A DNA stretch of 64,000 nucleotides from Actinobacillus minor NM305 (GCF_000175195.1 NZ_ACQL01000101.1:48668-112667); one strand, 5' to 3'. Positions 7,836 to 17,964 are shown, counted from the stretch's first letter. Program-made: numbers and translations. The notes: a model not told the origin generated them from the letters alone.

Positions 7836-9014
7836 ATGCAAAGACCAATGAACTTTGTGATGATTTCCCCACACTTTCCAACCAATTTCGAGACCTTTGC
7901 GGTAAGATTGCGTGAAAGTGGTTTTAATACTTTGGGGATTGCAGACACACCTTACGAGCAATTAAGCGAAGGCTTACGCAACTCGCTAACCGAATATTAT
8001 CGTGTGGATAATATGGAAGACTATGAACAAGTTTACCGTGCAGTCGGTTATTTTGCGCATAAATATGGTCGCATTGACCGTGTGGAGTCACATAACGAAT
8101 ACTGGCTTGAATTAGACGCAAAATTGCGTACCGATTTCAATGTATCGGGCTATAAAACCGAAGATATGTTGGCAATCAAAACCAAAGCGCAAATGAAAGA
8201 GGTGTTCCGCAAAGCTGGCTTAAAAGTAGCGAAAGGTCGTGTGTTTAAAGATGATGCAGATGCACGTAAACTGGCTAAAGAGCTAAAATTCCCTGTGATC
8301 ATCAAACCAAACTCAGGTGTTGGTGCGAGCGATACTTACAAAATTAAAAGTGAGGATGAATTAGAAGCTTTCTTTGGTTATAAAAATGTGCATGTTGAAT
8401 ACATTATGGAAGAGTTCATCGAAGGCGATATCGTGACTTTTGACGGCCTAACCGATAAAGACGGCAATATCGTGTTCTACTCAAGCCTTGAGTATTCTGA
8501 AGTGGTATTAGATACCGTTGAAAAAGACAACGATATGTTCTACTACGTGCCACGTGAAATCAAACAAGATTTAGTTAAATTGGGCGAAAAATGTGTAGAA
8601 GCCTTTAAAGTGCGTGAACGTTTCTTCCACTTTGAGTATTTCCGTGTGAAAAAAACCGGCGAATTAATGCCACTTGAAATCAACTGTCGTCCACCAGGTG
8701 GTTTAACCATTGATATGTGGAACTATGCAAACGATTTTGATGTGTTCAAAGAATATGCCAATATCGTGAAAGAAAATAAATTCTACTCAAACATTACGCA
8801 CCCTTGGAATGTGGTTTATATTTCTCGCAAGGCAAACAAAAACTACAAACACAGCATTGATGAAGTATGTCAAAAATATGCAGGCAACATCATCAGCGTG
8901 CAAACGGTTCCAGGTGTGTTTGCTAAAATTATGGGCGAACACGGTATTCTGGCTCGTACAGAAACAATGGAGCAAATGCACGAAATCGTTCGTTTTGCTC
9001 AAGAGAAGCAGTAA
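7836..9014 (+). CDS. ATP-grasp ligase of unknown substrate
   Basis: The 392-residue soluble protein has ATP-grasp architecture: an N-terminal domain to about residue 110, then ATP-binding segments FPVIIKPNSGVGASDTYKI (about 152-170) and VEYIMEEFIEGDIVTFDG (about 188-205). The metal-binding segment is EYFRVKKTGELMPLEINCRPPGG (about 268-290), with the conserved Glu and Asn. Enzymes of this class form an acyl-phosphate from a carboxylate and join it to an amine. It follows purT by 45 bases but is not a purine enzyme I recognise; it lacks PurT/PurK/PurD signatures beyond the shared fold. Two esterase genes follow, which suggests one small pathway. The substrate is unknown. Confidence 0.8.
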   Translation: MQRPMNFVMISPHFPTNFETFAVRLRESGFNTLGIADTPYEQLSEGLRNSLTEYYRVDNMEDYEQVYRAVGYFAHKYGRIDRVESHNEYWLELDAKLRTDFNVSGYKTEDMLAIKTKAQMKEVFRKAGLKVAKGRVFKDDADARKLAKELKFPVIIKPNSGVGASDTYKIKSEDELEAFFGYKNVHVEYIMEEFIEGDIVTFDGLTDKDGNIVFYSSLEYSEVVLDTVEKDNDMFYYVPREIKQDLVKLGEKCVEAFKVRERFFHFEYFRVKKTGELMPLEINCRPPGGLTIDMWNYANDFDVFKEYANIVKENKFYSNITHPWNVVYISRKANKNYKHSIDEVCQKYAGNIISVQTVPGVFAKIMGEHGILARTETMEQMHEIVRFAQEKQ

Positions 9015-9044
9015 TTTAAATAGCTTCCCCTTTTAAAAATTATT

Positions 9045-9068
9045 GTAGGGACGCCACGCTTGGCGTCC
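9045..9068 (+). repeat. GTAG-type REP palindrome, outer left arm
   Basis: GTAG is followed by a hairpin with arms GGACGCCA and TGGCGTCC and loop CGCT. A 5' GTAG tetranucleotide before an imperfect palindrome is the hallmark of REP sequences mobilised by RAYT transposases. It pairs in inverted orientation with the copy at 9281-9304. Confidence 0.75.
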
Positions 9069-9144
9069 ATTTTAAATGGTTTGAATTAGCAAAATTTTAG
9101 TATTATGGAATACTCGCACAAAAGCTAATTTTAATAAAATTTCT

Positions 9145-9214
9145 GTAGGGGCGGGGTTTATCCCCGCCCGTAAACAATTATTAATATTCGGGCGGGGATA
9201 AACCCCGCCCCTAC
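9145..9214. repeat. 70-bp BIME: two inverted GTAG-REPs
   Basis: The left unit is GTAG followed by GGGCGGGG, TTTA and TCCCCGCCC (9145-9169). The right unit is its inverse, ending in CTAC at 9214. About 20 AT-rich bases separate them. A copy differing at only two positions lies at 49114-49183. Here the element sits between the arms at 9045 and 9281, so it appears nested in another REP pair. The region 9015-9351 holds these repeats and no gene. Confidence 0.8.
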
Positions 9215-9280
9215 CTAAATTAAGTCTTTTGGGAAATACGACATAACATCAAAGATTTCCTGAATCCTGACAGCTTTTAC

Positions 9281-9304
9281 GGACGCCAGGCGTGGCGTTC
9301 CTAC
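9281..9304 (-). repeat. GTAG-type REP palindrome, outer right arm
   Basis: Inverse of the unit at 9045-9068: arms GGACGCCA and TGGCGTTCC, then CTAC, which is GTAG on the other strand. There is one extra T in the right arm. Confidence 0.7.
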
Positions 9305-9351
9305 GGAACAATAATCAAAAAGAAGGGATTTTTAATTGTAAGAGGATAAAA

Positions 9352-10104
9352 ATGCACTTTGAAAGACGTAGCCACTGGAGTGGCGAATTAGGACGTGAAA
9401 TGCATTTCAACGTCTATGGACACGCAGGCAAACCTGTTATTGTGTTCCCTTCATCAGGCGGAAACCAAAACGAATACGGCAATTTTGGTATGATCGAAGC
9501 CTGCCGTTCTTTTATCGATCGTGGCTTAATTAAATTCTATACCCCAGACTCTTTCGACAGCGAATCTTGGCTGGCTGAATGGAAATCGGGACATGATATG
9601 GCACAAGCGCATAACGCTTACGACCGCTATATTGTGAATGAATTAGTGCCATTAATCCGCCATGAATCTCATTGGGGCGGCGCAATGATCGCAACGGGTT
9701 GCAGTATGGGCGCATATCATACGATTAACTTTGCACTACGCCATCCTGATCTGTTTGATACGGCAATTGCGTTAAGTGGCGTTTATGATGCTCGTTTCTT
9801 TACTAATGAATACTACGGTGATGAAGCGGTTTATTTTAACTCACCAATTGACTACCTTTGGAATCAACACGATAGCTGGTTCTTAGATCACTATTACAGT
9901 AATCACTATATTGTTGCCGTTGGTCAAGGCGCTTGGGAAGAGCAACACGTTGTGAGTACCAAACGTTTAGAAGAAGCGTTTAGAGAAAAAGGCATTCCGG
10001 CTTGGTTTGATTATTGGGGACATGATGTCGATCACGATTGGCCTTGGTGGCGAGTTCAAATGCCTTATTTCTTAGGTAAATTAGAAGAACAAGGGATTAT
10101 TTAA
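9352..10104 (+). CDS. Esterase D-like alpha/beta hydrolase
   Basis: The 250-residue protein starts MHFERRSHWSGELGREMHFNVYGHAGKP, with AGAGGAT just upstream. A frame extension to a GTG at 9292 would run into a REP palindrome and is rejected. The alpha/beta-hydrolase fold is shown by the strand VIVFPSSGGNQNE, the nucleophile elbow GCSMGAYH (Ser about 128) and a C-terminal histidine region WGHDVDHDWPWW that should supply the catalytic His. It belongs to the putative-esterase group (PF00756, esterase D and S-formylglutathione hydrolase-like). There is no signal peptide, so it acts in the cytoplasm. It lies between an ATP-grasp ligase and a second, convergent esterase. The substrate is unknown. 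Confidence 0.85.
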   Translation: MHFERRSHWSGELGREMHFNVYGHAGKPVIVFPSSGGNQNEYGNFGMIEACRSFIDRGLIKFYTPDSFDSESWLAEWKSGHDMAQAHNAYDRYIVNELVPLIRHESHWGGAMIATGCSMGAYHTINFALRHPDLFDTAIALSGVYDARFFTNEYYGDEAVYFNSPIDYLWNQHDSWFLDHYYSNHYIVAVGQGAWEEQHVVSTKRLEEAFREKGIPAWFDYWGHDVDHDWPWWRVQMPYFLGKLEEQGII

Positions 10105-10106
10105 GC

Positions 10107-10134
10107 AAAAAACACACCGTAAGGTGTGTTTTTT
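10107..10134. terminator. Bidirectional terminator between the two esterase genes
   Basis: Arms AAAAAACACACC (10107-10118) and GGTGTGTTTTTT (10123-10134) form a 12-bp stem with loop GTAA. Flanking A and T tracts serve both converging genes. Confidence 0.9.
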
Positions 10135-10158
10135 ATTCAGAAATATCGTATCGAAATA

Positions 10159-10983
10159 CTATTGATTCATCAGTGAAAACTGCAAAAATTCAACAAAATG
10201 ATCTGCCCAATGCATTTCATGATGAATTTCATTTGCCATCAATCGTAAACGAATATTATCTAATGGATGCCCGGTTCGGAGTAAAGCTTGGTAATAGTTG
10301 AGAGTACAATCAATATAAGCCTGATTCATATTTGAGATAAATAATGAATCAACATCATCGCCCTCTTTCGTGCCCACTTGGATAAAAACTTTACTTGCTT
10401 GATTTAACGGATGCGAATGAATAAACGCCATAAAAGCGGATTCGCTGAACCATGAAGCTAAAGAAAAGACACCTAAATGACCAAAGACCTCGGGATATTC
10501 TGCGCCCATATAAGCGGTAATAATCCCACCCATCGAACTCCCTGCAAGTAAAGTATGTTCACGATCGCATTTTGTTCGATAATGTTGGTCAATAAAAGGC
10601 TTTACGGTTTCAACAACCCAGCGACCATAGTCCATACCATAACCACCTGCATTTTGTGTTTCAGGAGTTGAACCTGTATCCGTTCGCCAAGGTCCATATT
10701 CATCCAAACGATGTTCGCCGGCATTATCAATCCCAACAATAATGATTTTAGGGAATTCTTTATGATGTTTAATCGTTGGAATCACTTTCCAAGAATAGCC
10801 CGAGTAAGATTCTTTGCTGTAAAAAACATTCTGCCCATCGTGCATATATAACACGGGATAATGCCCAGCCTCTTCTCTATACCCTTTAGGTAACAGCACA
10901 CGAACTCGGCGAGGCTGATTAAGGTAAGGAACATCTAAATAGTGTTCTCGCATTTCAAGAAAATAATACTGTAATGGATCCAT
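10159..10983 (-). CDS. Putative esterase, PF00756 family
   Basis: The 274-residue cytoplasmic alpha/beta hydrolase has the strand motif YPVLYMHDGQNVFY (about 42-55), the nucleophile elbow LLAGSSMGGIITAY (Ser about 149) and a C-terminal histidine segment NEIHHEMHWADHF near residue 250 as candidate catalytic base. This pattern matches bacterial putative esterases related to ferric-enterobactin esterases and esterase D. GGGAAG about 6 bases before the ATG supports the start. It is transcribed toward the esterase at 9352 and shares its terminator, and with the ATP-grasp gene forms a three-gene neighbourhood. It is only distantly similar to the first esterase, so it is not a recent duplicate. The substrate is unknown. 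Confidence 0.85.
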   Translation of the reverse strand: MDPLQYYFLEMREHYLDVPYLNQPRRVRVLLPKGYREEAGHYPVLYMHDGQNVFYSKESYSGYSWKVIPTIKHHKEFPKIIIVGIDNAGEHRLDEYGPWRTDTGSTPETQNAGGYGMDYGRWVVETVKPFIDQHYRTKCDREHTLLAGSSMGGIITAYMGAEYPEVFGHLGVFSLASWFSESAFMAFIHSHPLNQASKVFIQVGTKEGDDVDSLFISNMNQAYIDCTLNYYQALLRTGHPLDNIRLRLMANEIHHEMHWADHFVEFLQFSLMNQ

Positions 10984-11018
10984 TTTTACTTCCCAATATC
11001 AATTCAATGTTGTTTGCA

Positions 11019-14000
11019 TTATTCAAATTCGAGTTCTACTGAACTTTCACCTAGTAAATTTTTAAGCTCTGTAAGCATTTCTTCTTTCGGCGTCACACGC
11101 CACTCTACACCACTTTTCAGTAGTACACGTCCCTGTTCGCTTTGATAATAAAAATGCAATGGCAGAACACCGGCTTTATAAGGCTCGATACAAGCGGTTA
11201 ATTCTTTGATAAATTTTGCATTTAATTGCTCTTGATGAATTGCTAATGCAAGGCTTTTAGCATTTCTTACACGAGCTTCATCGAGTGTTGCAATTTCACG
11301 AGCTGACATTTTCAAGCCACCGCTGAAATCGTCAAATTGAACGGAGCCTGTCGCAATAATAATACTATCTTTGATGAATAAATCGCCATACATTTCAAGC
11401 GCTTCTGAAAATAGAGTAATATCCAACTTGCCTGAGCGATCTTCAATCGTTGCAATACCAATCCGACTTCCTCGTTTGGTTACTGCAACACGATAGCTCA
11501 TTACAATGCCGGCAACCGTAACCATTTGTCCTCGATATGTCGGTTGCAATTCATTTAAACGAACCGGCGCATAATGAGCTAACTCCTTCAGAAAACGTCC
11601 GATTGGATGCCCGCTTAAATATAAACCTAAAGTTGCCCGTTCGCCATCTAAAACCACTTGCTCAGACCATTTTGGCGTATTGGCATAGGCATTTTGCACC
11701 TCTTCCGGTGTTTCCGTTAAAACACCAAACATATCACTCTGCCCCAAAGCTTCCATTTTTGTATGTTGATCTGAGGCTTTTAGAGCATCTTCTAAATTTT
11801 TCATTAACGCTGCACGATGTGGCCCTAATTTGTCTAAACTACCGGACATAATAAGTGCATCAAAAGTTCTGCGGTTAATTTTTTTCAGATCGACACGGGC
11901 CGTTAAATCGAAAAGATCTTTGAAAATCCCCTCTTTTTGACGAGCTTCTAAAATTGCATCAATAGGACCTTCGCCAACCCCTTTAATTGCCCCCAATCCA
12001 TAAACAATTTCGCCTTTTTCATTCACGGAAAAATGGTGTTTACCGCTGTTAATATCAGGTGGAACGACGGTAAGCCCCATATTGATACATTCATCATATA
12101 AACCAACGATCTTATCCGTGTTATCCATCTCCGAAGACATTACCGCCGCCATAAATTCCGCCGGATAATGCGCTTTTAGCCATAAAGTTTGGTAAGAAAC
12201 GAGCGCATAGGCAGCTGAGTGCGATTTATTAAATCCATAGCCAGCAAATTTCTCTACCAAGTCAAAAATTTTCATCGCAAGATCGCCATCAATATTTTTA
12301 TCGATCGCACCTTTTTCAAAGATTTCTCGTTGTGCAGCCATTTCTTCCGGCTTCTTCTTACCCATCGCACGGCGAAGTAAATCCGCACCACCTAAGGTAT
12401 AGCCCGCCAACTCCTGAGCAATCTGCATAACCTGTTCTTGATAAACAATTACGCCATAGGTTGGTTCTAAAATCGGTTTTAAGCACTCGTGTTGATATTG
12501 CGCATCCGGATAAGAAACTTCTTCTTTGCCGTGTTTACGGTCAATAAAGTTCTGCACCATGCCAGACTCCAATGGCCCCGGGCGAAAGAGCGCCACCAAA
12601 GCAATAATATCTTCAAAGCAGTCTGGTTTAAGGCGAGAAATCAGATCTTTCATGCCTCGAGACTCTAGCTGGAATACCGCTGTCGTTTTGGCTGCTAATA
12701 ATAAATCAAAGGATTTTTTATCATTTAATGGAATGCTCTCAATGCGAACTGGCTCTTTCCCTTCCGCAGTTAAGCGAGCATTAATCATTTCCAACGCCCA
12801 TTTAATGATGGTTAAAGTCCGCAAACCTAGGAAGTCAAACTTCACGAGTCCAGCATATTCCACATCATTTTTATCAAAATGGGTAACCGGATGTAGCCCC
12901 TCTGAGTCGCAATATAGTGGCGAGAAGTCGGTAATTTTAGTCGGCGCAATTACCACGCCACCCGCATGTTTACCGGCATTTCGGGTAACACCTTCTAACT
13001 TACGAGCCATATCAATAAGCGCTTTTACTTCTTCATCGCTATCATAAAGCTCAGTCAATTTGGGCTCGGCAGCAAAGGCTTTTTCTAACGTCATTCCCGG
13101 ATCTGGCGGAATTAATTTGGAGATGCGATCAACAAAGCTGTAAGGGTGTCCTAATACACGCCCAACATCTCGAATAACCGCTTTTGCTGCCATCGTACCA
13201 AACGTAATAATTTGCGATACTGCATCACGCCCATAGGTTTCAGCCACGTGATCAATTACCCGATCTCGACCATCCATACAGAAATCGACATCGAAGTCTG
13301 GCATTGAAACACGTTCTGGGTTAAGAAAACGTTCGAAAAGTAGATCAAATTCAAGCGGGTCTAAATCGGTAATTTTTAACGCATAAGCAACTAATGAACC
13401 CGCACCGGATCCTCGCCCTGGTCCAACAGGAATGCCATTATCTTTTGACCATTGAATGAATTCCATCACGATCAAGAAATAACCGGGGAAGCCCATTTGG
13501 TTAATCACATCGAGTTCAACCTTCAATCGTTTATCGTAAACTTCACGCTTACTTGCTCTCTCTTCAGGATCGGGAAAGAGAAAGGCTAAACGTTCTTCCA
13601 ACCCTTCTTCTGATTTTTTGATCAAAAACGCTTCTGTTGTTAAATCACCTGTTGGGAAATTCGGTAAGAAATACTCACCCAAACGTACCGTAACCGAACA
13701 ACGTTTTGCAATTTCTATGGTGTTTTCCAATGCACTCGGTAAATCAGCGAATAAACGACACATTTCCTCTTCTGAGCGGAAATATTGCTGTGGAGAATAT
13801 TTTTTGAGGCGTTTAGGATCGTCCAATGTATAGCTGTCGTGAATAGCAACACGGATCTCGTGAGCCTCAAAGTCATCTTCTTTTAAGAACACTACATCAT
13901 TGACCGCTACAATAGGAATGCCTTTTTGATTGGCAAAAGGCACCACCGCAGAAATATAGCGTTCTTCATCGGCTCGACCAGTTCGACAAATCGAAAAATA

Positions 14001-14492
14001 GAAGTGATTAGGGAAATATTGTTGATAGAAAGCGGTCAGATTTTCGGCTTCTTTTACGTTTTCTTTTAATAAAGCCTTGCCCACATCGCCGGAACGCCCC
14101 CCGGAAAGGACAATAATGCCTTCGTTATATTCTGCCAGCCATGCTTTTTCAACAAGTGGTAAATCAACATAACCTTGTTGATAAGCCATTGAAAGTAATA
14201 GCGTAATATTATGATAGCCTTGATTATTCTTCGCTAATAACGTGAGTTCATAAACCTCTTCACTCTCAGGCTCTGGACGTACGAGAATATCCGCGCCAAT
14301 AATGGGTTTTAGACCAGAAGAAAGCGACTCGCCATAAAATTTAACTAATCCACAAAAGTTAGTGAAATCCGTTAAAGCCATCGCGACCATATTATCAGCA
14401 ACAGCAGTTTTGACTAATGATTTAACCTTCGCTAAACCATTAATCATAGAGAAATCACTGTGAACTTTAAGATGAACAAAACGAGGAGACAT
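11019..14492 (-). CDS. dnaE: DNA polymerase III alpha subunit
   Basis: The 1157-residue replicative polymerase is almost the same length as E. coli DnaE (1160). The N-terminal PHP domain starts [14 protein letters not shown]. The polymerase core includes [16 protein letters not shown], and the catalytic acidic motif [16 protein letters not shown] lies near residue 400. The C-terminal part carries an OB-fold ([21 protein letters not shown]) and a tau-binding tail. It synthesises DNA in the cytoplasm as part of the holoenzyme with epsilon, theta and the clamp. In E. coli dnaE follows lpxA-lpxB-rnhB; here prfB, a permease gene and glycosyltransferases separate it from lpxA. An esterase gene follows 35 bases downstream. 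Confidence 0.98.
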   Translation of the reverse strand: MSPRFVHLKVHSDFSMINGLAKVKSLVKTAVADNMVAMALTDFTNFCGLVKFYGESLSSGLKPIIGADILVRPEPESEEVYELTLLAKNNQGYHNITLLLSMAYQQGYVDLPLVEKAWLAEYNEGIIVLSGGRSGDVGKALLKENVKEAENLTAFYQQYFPNHFYFSICRTGRADEERYISAVVPFANQKGIPIVAVNDVVFLKEDDFEAHEIRVAIHDSYTLDDPKRLKKYSPQQYFRSEEEMCRLFADLPSALENTIEIAKRCSVTVRLGEYFLPNFPTGDLTTEAFLIKKSEEGLEERLAFLFPDPEERASKREVYDKRLKVELDVINQMGFPGYFLIVMEFIQWSKDNGIPVGPGRGSGAGSLVAYALKITDLDPLEFDLLFERFLNPERVSMPDFDVDFCMDGRDRVIDHVAETYGRDAVSQIITFGTMAAKAVIRDVGRVLGHPYSFVDRISKLIPPDPGMTLEKAFAAEPKLTELYDSDEEVKALIDMARKLEGVTRNAGKHAGGVVIAPTKITDFSPLYCDSEGLHPVTHFDKNDVEYAGLVKFDFLGLRTLTIIKWALEMINARLTAEGKEPVRIESIPLNDKKSFDLLLAAKTTAVFQLESRGMKDLISRLKPDCFEDIIALVALFRPGPLESGMVQNFIDRKHGKEEVSYPDAQYQHECLKPILEPTYGVIVYQEQVMQIAQELAGYTLGGADLLRRAMGKKKPEEMAAQREIFEKGAIDKNIDGDLAMKIFDLVEKFAGYGFNKSHSAAYALVSYQTLWLKAHYPAEFMAAVMSSEMDNTDKIVGLYDECINMGLTVVPPDINSGKHHFSVNEKGEIVYGLGAIKGVGEGPIDAILEARQKEGIFKDLFDLTARVDLKKINRRTFDALIMSGSLDKLGPHRAALMKNLEDALKASDQHTKMEALGQSDMFGVLTETPEEVQNAYANTPKWSEQVVLDGERATLGLYLSGHPIGRFLKELAHYAPVRLNELQPTYRGQMVTVAGIVMSYRVAVTKRGSRIGIATIEDRSGKLDITLFSEALEMYGDLFIKDSIIIATGSVQFDDFSGGLKMSAREIATLDEARVRNAKSLALAIHQEQLNAKFIKELTACIEPYKAGVLPLHFYYQSEQGRVLLKSGVEWRVTPKEEMLTELKNLLGESSVELEFE

Positions 14493-14513
14493 AAAAACCT
14501 TAAAAGATAATAA

Positions 14514-15491
14514 TTAGATCCAGCCAAGCTGTCTAAGTAATAACAAACCAATCGTTGAGCTAAACATTGAACCAACAGTCGTAATGCCGATCAAATTTGC
14601 TGTTGATGTTGCATCACCACCATAATGGCGTACCATTGCATAAGTTGCAGCTGCCACAGGCGATGAAGCAGTCAAAAAGATAATGCCCAATTCCATTGCG
14701 TTAAGTTGGAATACCCACTTACCTAGTGAAAAAAGGATGATCGGCGCAATAATCAGCCTAACCATAGAAGAAAGCAGTACTAAATAGTTACGGTTATCTT
14801 CATTCTGCTGACGTTTAAATTGCTTCAATGCCTTAAAATCAATACTTGCTCCTGTACAAATCAGCGCCAGAGGCAAAGTCATAGCTGCTATTGTTTGTCC
14901 CGTTTTCAGCAAAGGCGCTGGCAATGTAATTTGGTAATAATTAACGACAAGCCCGGCGATAACAGCTAAAATCAACTGATTTTTCAGAATACTAAACAGC
15001 AATGTACGGAGAGACAATTTACCTTGTGTAAAAGATTTCGTTAAAGTAATCACCGCTAAGATATTAAATAAAATAATTAGGCATGCTACATATACAGATG
15101 TTCCTGCAACCGCTTTATTACCATAAGCATTAACCACCAAGGCAAGCCCTAAAATCCCTACGTTGCTGCGAAACGTCCCTTGTACAAAAACGGCTCGAAA
15201 GGTTCGCTCTTTAATATGTTTGCTCGCCCAATATTCTGCTAGAAAGTAGGTAATGAGCGTCCCCATAATTCCCGTTAGGACTAAGGAAAGATGCGCCTGA
15301 TAATCTAACTCGCCCTTTTGCATATTAAGAAACAACATAATCGGAAGTGTGAAATTAAATACTAACTTCGAAGCTGTTTGGCAGAAGGTCTCATCAATCC
15401 ATTTCTTACGGCGTAAGAAAACACCGGCAACCATTAACAGAATAATAGGTAACGTTGTGCTGATACTAAATTGTAGGGAATCAAGAAACAT
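14514..15491 (-). CDS. AEC-family (auxin efflux carrier-like) permease
   Basis: The 325-residue integral inner-membrane protein has about ten membrane segments in two halves and belongs to the AEC transporter family (PF03547). Visible family segments include FNFTLPIMLFLNMQKG (about 45-60), RSNVGILGLALVVNAYG and the C-terminal ASSPVAAATYAMVRHYGGDAT. Bacterial members export or import small organic acids such as malate; the substrate here is not evident. It ends 21 bases before dnaE begins and may be co-transcribed with it. A terminator hairpin (15509-15534) separates it from prfB upstream. Confidence 0.88.
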   Translation of the reverse strand: MFLDSLQFSISTTLPIILLMVAGVFLRRKKWIDETFCQTASKLVFNFTLPIMLFLNMQKGELDYQAHLSLVLTGIMGTLITYFLAEYWASKHIKERTFRAVFVQGTFRSNVGILGLALVVNAYGNKAVAGTSVYVACLIILFNILAVITLTKSFTQGKLSLRTLLFSILKNQLILAVIAGLVVNYYQITLPAPLLKTGQTIAAMTLPLALICTGASIDFKALKQFKRQQNEDNRNYLVLLSSMVRLIIAPIILFSLGKWVFQLNAMELGIIFLTASSPVAAATYAMVRHYGGDATSTANLIGITTVGSMFSSTIGLLLLRQLGWI

Positions 15492-15508
15492 AGTAACCTC
15501 ACAGAATG

Positions 15509-15534
15509 AAAAAAGTGGGCTTCCCCACTTTTTT
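15509..15534 (-). terminator. prfB terminator
   Basis: The arms AAAAAAGTGGG and CCCACTTTTTT surround a short loop, a perfect stem with flanking A/T tracts. It lies 46 bases after the prfB stop codon. An uptake signal (15547-15555) lies between the two. Confidence 0.85.
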
Positions 15535-15579
15535 ACTACACCAAATACAAGCGGTCAAATTTACTTGAAAGTTTACCAA

Positions 15580-16678
15580 TTATAGACCTGCTTTTAAACT
15601 GGCTTCAATAAACTTATCCAAATCGCCGTCTAAAACCGCTTGTGTATTACGATTTTCAACACCGGTACGCAAATCTTTAATACGTGAATCGTCAAGCACA
15701 TAAGAACGGATTTGGCTTCCCCAACCAATATCTGATTTACTTTCTTCCATTGCTTGTTTTTCTGCGTTTTGCTTCATCATTTCCATCTCATAAAGTTTTG
15801 CTTTAAGCTGTTTCATCGCTTGATCTTTATTTTGATGTTGTGAGCGACCATTTTGGCATTGCACGACAATACCCGATGGAATATGAGTGATACGCACCGC
15901 TGATTCTGTTTTATTCACGTGCTGACCACCTGCGCCGGATGCTCGATATACATCGATACGTAAATCTGCCGGATTGACTTCAATATTGATATCTTCATCA
16001 ACCTCCGGATAAACAAAGGCTGCTGCAAATGAGGTATGACGGCGGTTATTCGAGTCAAACGGGCTTTTACGCACTAAACGATGAATGCCTGTTTCTGTAC
16101 GCAACCAGCCAAAAGCATACTCACCGGACACACGAATAGTTGCTGATTTTAGACCTGCAACATCGCCATCTGAAACCTCAATTAACTCCGTTTTAAAGCC
16201 TTTGCTCTCTGCCCAGCGTAAATACATACGTAGAAGCATTTCTGTCCAATCTTGCGCTTCAGTACCACCGGAACCTGCTTGTAAATCAACATAGCAATCC
16301 GCCGCATCGTGCTGACCACTAAACATTCTTTGAAACTCAAGCTTAGCAAGTTTTTCTTCTAATTGATCTGCTTCCGCTTGTGCTTCATTGAAAGTGTCAA
16401 TATCTTCTGCTTCAACGGCAAGTTCAATCAACCCTTCAACATCCTCAATGCCCTGATCTAACGCTTTGATCGTATTAACAACCATCTCAAGCGATGCTCT
16501 CTCTTTACCTAAAGCCTGTGCTTTTTCTGGCGTATTCCAGATTTCTGGTTGCTCTAATTCTGCATTAACTTCTTCTAAACGCTCTACTTTAAGATCAAAG
16601 TCAAAGATACCCCCTAAGGGTATTTGTACGTTCAGCGAGATCTGATAATTGGGTTTTAATTGGATTTAATTCAAACAT
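15580..16678 (-). CDS. prfB: Peptide chain release factor 2, with programmed +1 frameshift
   Basis: Two frames join: codons 1-25 at 16678-16604, then after skipping one base (16603) the frame continues 16602-15580, giving 365 residues, the same as E. coli RF2. The zero frame ends ...LRGYL then TGA at 16603-16601. The site has the internal Shine-Dalgarno AGGGGG followed by TATCTTTGAC, the classic RF2 autoregulatory slip. RF2 reads UAA and UGA stops: the recognition tripeptide SPF is present in RKSPFDSNN, and the catalytic GGQ is in [13 protein letters not shown] (about residue 250). Low RF2 promotes frameshifting and so RF2 synthesis. No lysS follows, unlike in E. coli. Confidence 0.97.
16600..16617 (-). 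promoter_or_regulatory. RF2 programmed frameshift site
   Basis: Reading on the minus strand, AGGGGG (an internal Shine-Dalgarno) lies three bases before CTTTGAC. The ribosome slips +1 on CTT and bypasses the in-frame UGA. The spacing matches the conserved site across bacteria. Confidence 0.95.
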
Positions 16679-16761
16679 CATTCTTTCCTTTAACAAAATT
16701 CTATTGCCTGTAAAACAATGATATCTGCTCGACATAGATCTAACAGATATCAAATTTTCTT

Positions 16762-17958
16762 TTAGACTAAAGATTTTAAATAATCTAAAGTTTGTATATG
16801 ACTTACTTCATGATCAGCATTTCTGTTGATAAATTCAGAAATTACTTTTATAAGCTCTTTAACATTATATAATTTATCATTTTTAGCTTCTTCCTTATAA
16901 AAATATAAATTATTTATTACCGTTTTCATAATCGAATCATTATAAGGTTCTTGTAATAAAACATGTTTAGAACTTTCATATCCTGATTTTAAATCTTGAA
17001 CATAATAGGCACATAATGATAGTTCATAATAAATTAAATAGTTATATACAGAAGATTTAATAAATAAAATATCTTTTTCTGGATAAGAAATATTTAATGC
17101 AATCAGGCAAAGCTGATAAGCTAAACGATGTTTTTTCTGTTTACGATATAAACGAATGGCATTAAATAAACATTCCATACGTTTAGGATTATAATCATAA
17201 CCTTCTAACCAATAATATAACGCCTTTTGCGTATCGCCTAATAGATCATAACAACCACCTAAATTTTCATAAGAGACTGTTACTTCTTCAATCCAACCAC
17301 CATCTTCTATTCGCTTTTTATACCATTCTATTGCTTTTTCATAATTTTCAATATCTCGATATGAATTAGCTAGATAGAATTTATAACGGCTATTGTTAGG
17401 TTCATCAATTAAGCCTTGCTCTAATAATTTAATATCTCTATCATATTTCTCTTGCTTGAATCCGCCATCTTTTAAATCTAAAATAGAAATCGTTGTAATC
17501 TTTTCTCTTTCGTAATCTTCATCACTATCTAAATATTCGTGAGTTACACCTACATATTTCCAATTTATTTTTCCGCTAATCAAATAAGGAACCGAATATG
17601 TATTCCCACCATTATATTGGACTAAATAGGACTCTTTAGTAAGCTGACTAGAATCAAATTGTTCTGAAAAAATGATTTGCTCATCAGCATCACAAAGTAA
17701 TAAATAATCAGCTTTTCCTTTTGCTAATTGTAAACTTTCTGTTCGATTCACACCGAAATTGACCCAAGGACGATGATGCAATTCACCTGGAATATCTTTA
17801 AGTATATTTTGAATTAATTCAGGCGTATTATCATCAGAACCTGTATCTACAATTACCCAGTAATCAATATGATCTTTAACACAGTTTAAACAACGCTCAA
17901 TAACCTTAGATTCATTCCGAACAATCATGACCAAACAAATCGTTTTATTTTCTTTCAT
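16762..17958 (-). CDS. Family 2 glycosyltransferase with C-terminal TPR repeats
   Basis: The 398-residue protein starts with a GT2 domain: TICLVMIVRNESKVIERCLNCV (about 6-27), WVIVDTGSDDNTPELIQ, and the DXD-type metal/sugar-nucleotide motif LLCDADEQ (about 86-93). From about residue 190 there are TPR-like helical repeats (SRYKFYLANSYRDIENYEKAIEWYKKRI; YENLGGCYDLLGDTQKALYYWLEGYDYNPK). There is no signal peptide or membrane segment, so it is cytoplasmic. GT2-TPR proteins modify lipooligosaccharide or proteins; which one is not shown here. A broken paralog lies immediately upstream. The pair occupies the position where lpxB normally follows lpxA. The coding sequence is AT-rich compared with its neighbours, which hints at acquisition. 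Confidence 0.85.
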   Translation of the reverse strand: MKENKTICLVMIVRNESKVIERCLNCVKDHIDYWVIVDTGSDDNTPELIQNILKDIPGELHHRPWVNFGVNRTESLQLAKGKADYLLLCDADEQIIFSEQFDSSQLTKESYLVQYNGGNTYSVPYLISGKINWKYVGVTHEYLDSDEDYEREKITTISILDLKDGGFKQEKYDRDIKLLEQGLIDEPNNSRYKFYLANSYRDIENYEKAIEWYKKRIEDGGWIEEVTVSYENLGGCYDLLGDTQKALYYWLEGYDYNPKRMECLFNAIRLYRKQKKHRLAYQLCLIALNISYPEKDILFIKSSVYNYLIYYELSLCAYYVQDLKSGYESSKHVLLQEPYNDSIMKTVINNLYFYKEEAKNDKLYNVKELIKVISEFINRNADHEVSHIQTLDYLKSLV

Positions 17959-17964
17959 ATTCTA

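Noticed and set aside
9045..9304. CRISPR-like repeat group
   Set aside because: Units are palindromic, inverted rather than direct, of two types and unevenly spaced, so they are REP elements.
9292..9351. N-terminal extension of the first esterase from a GTG
   Set aside because: It would be encoded by a REP palindrome and spacer; AGAGGAT before the ATG at 9352 and the hydrolase N-terminus favour the shorter form.
12526..13047. 173-residue plus-strand open frame
   Set aside because: It is antisense to conserved dnaE codons; its length follows from dnaE codon usage.
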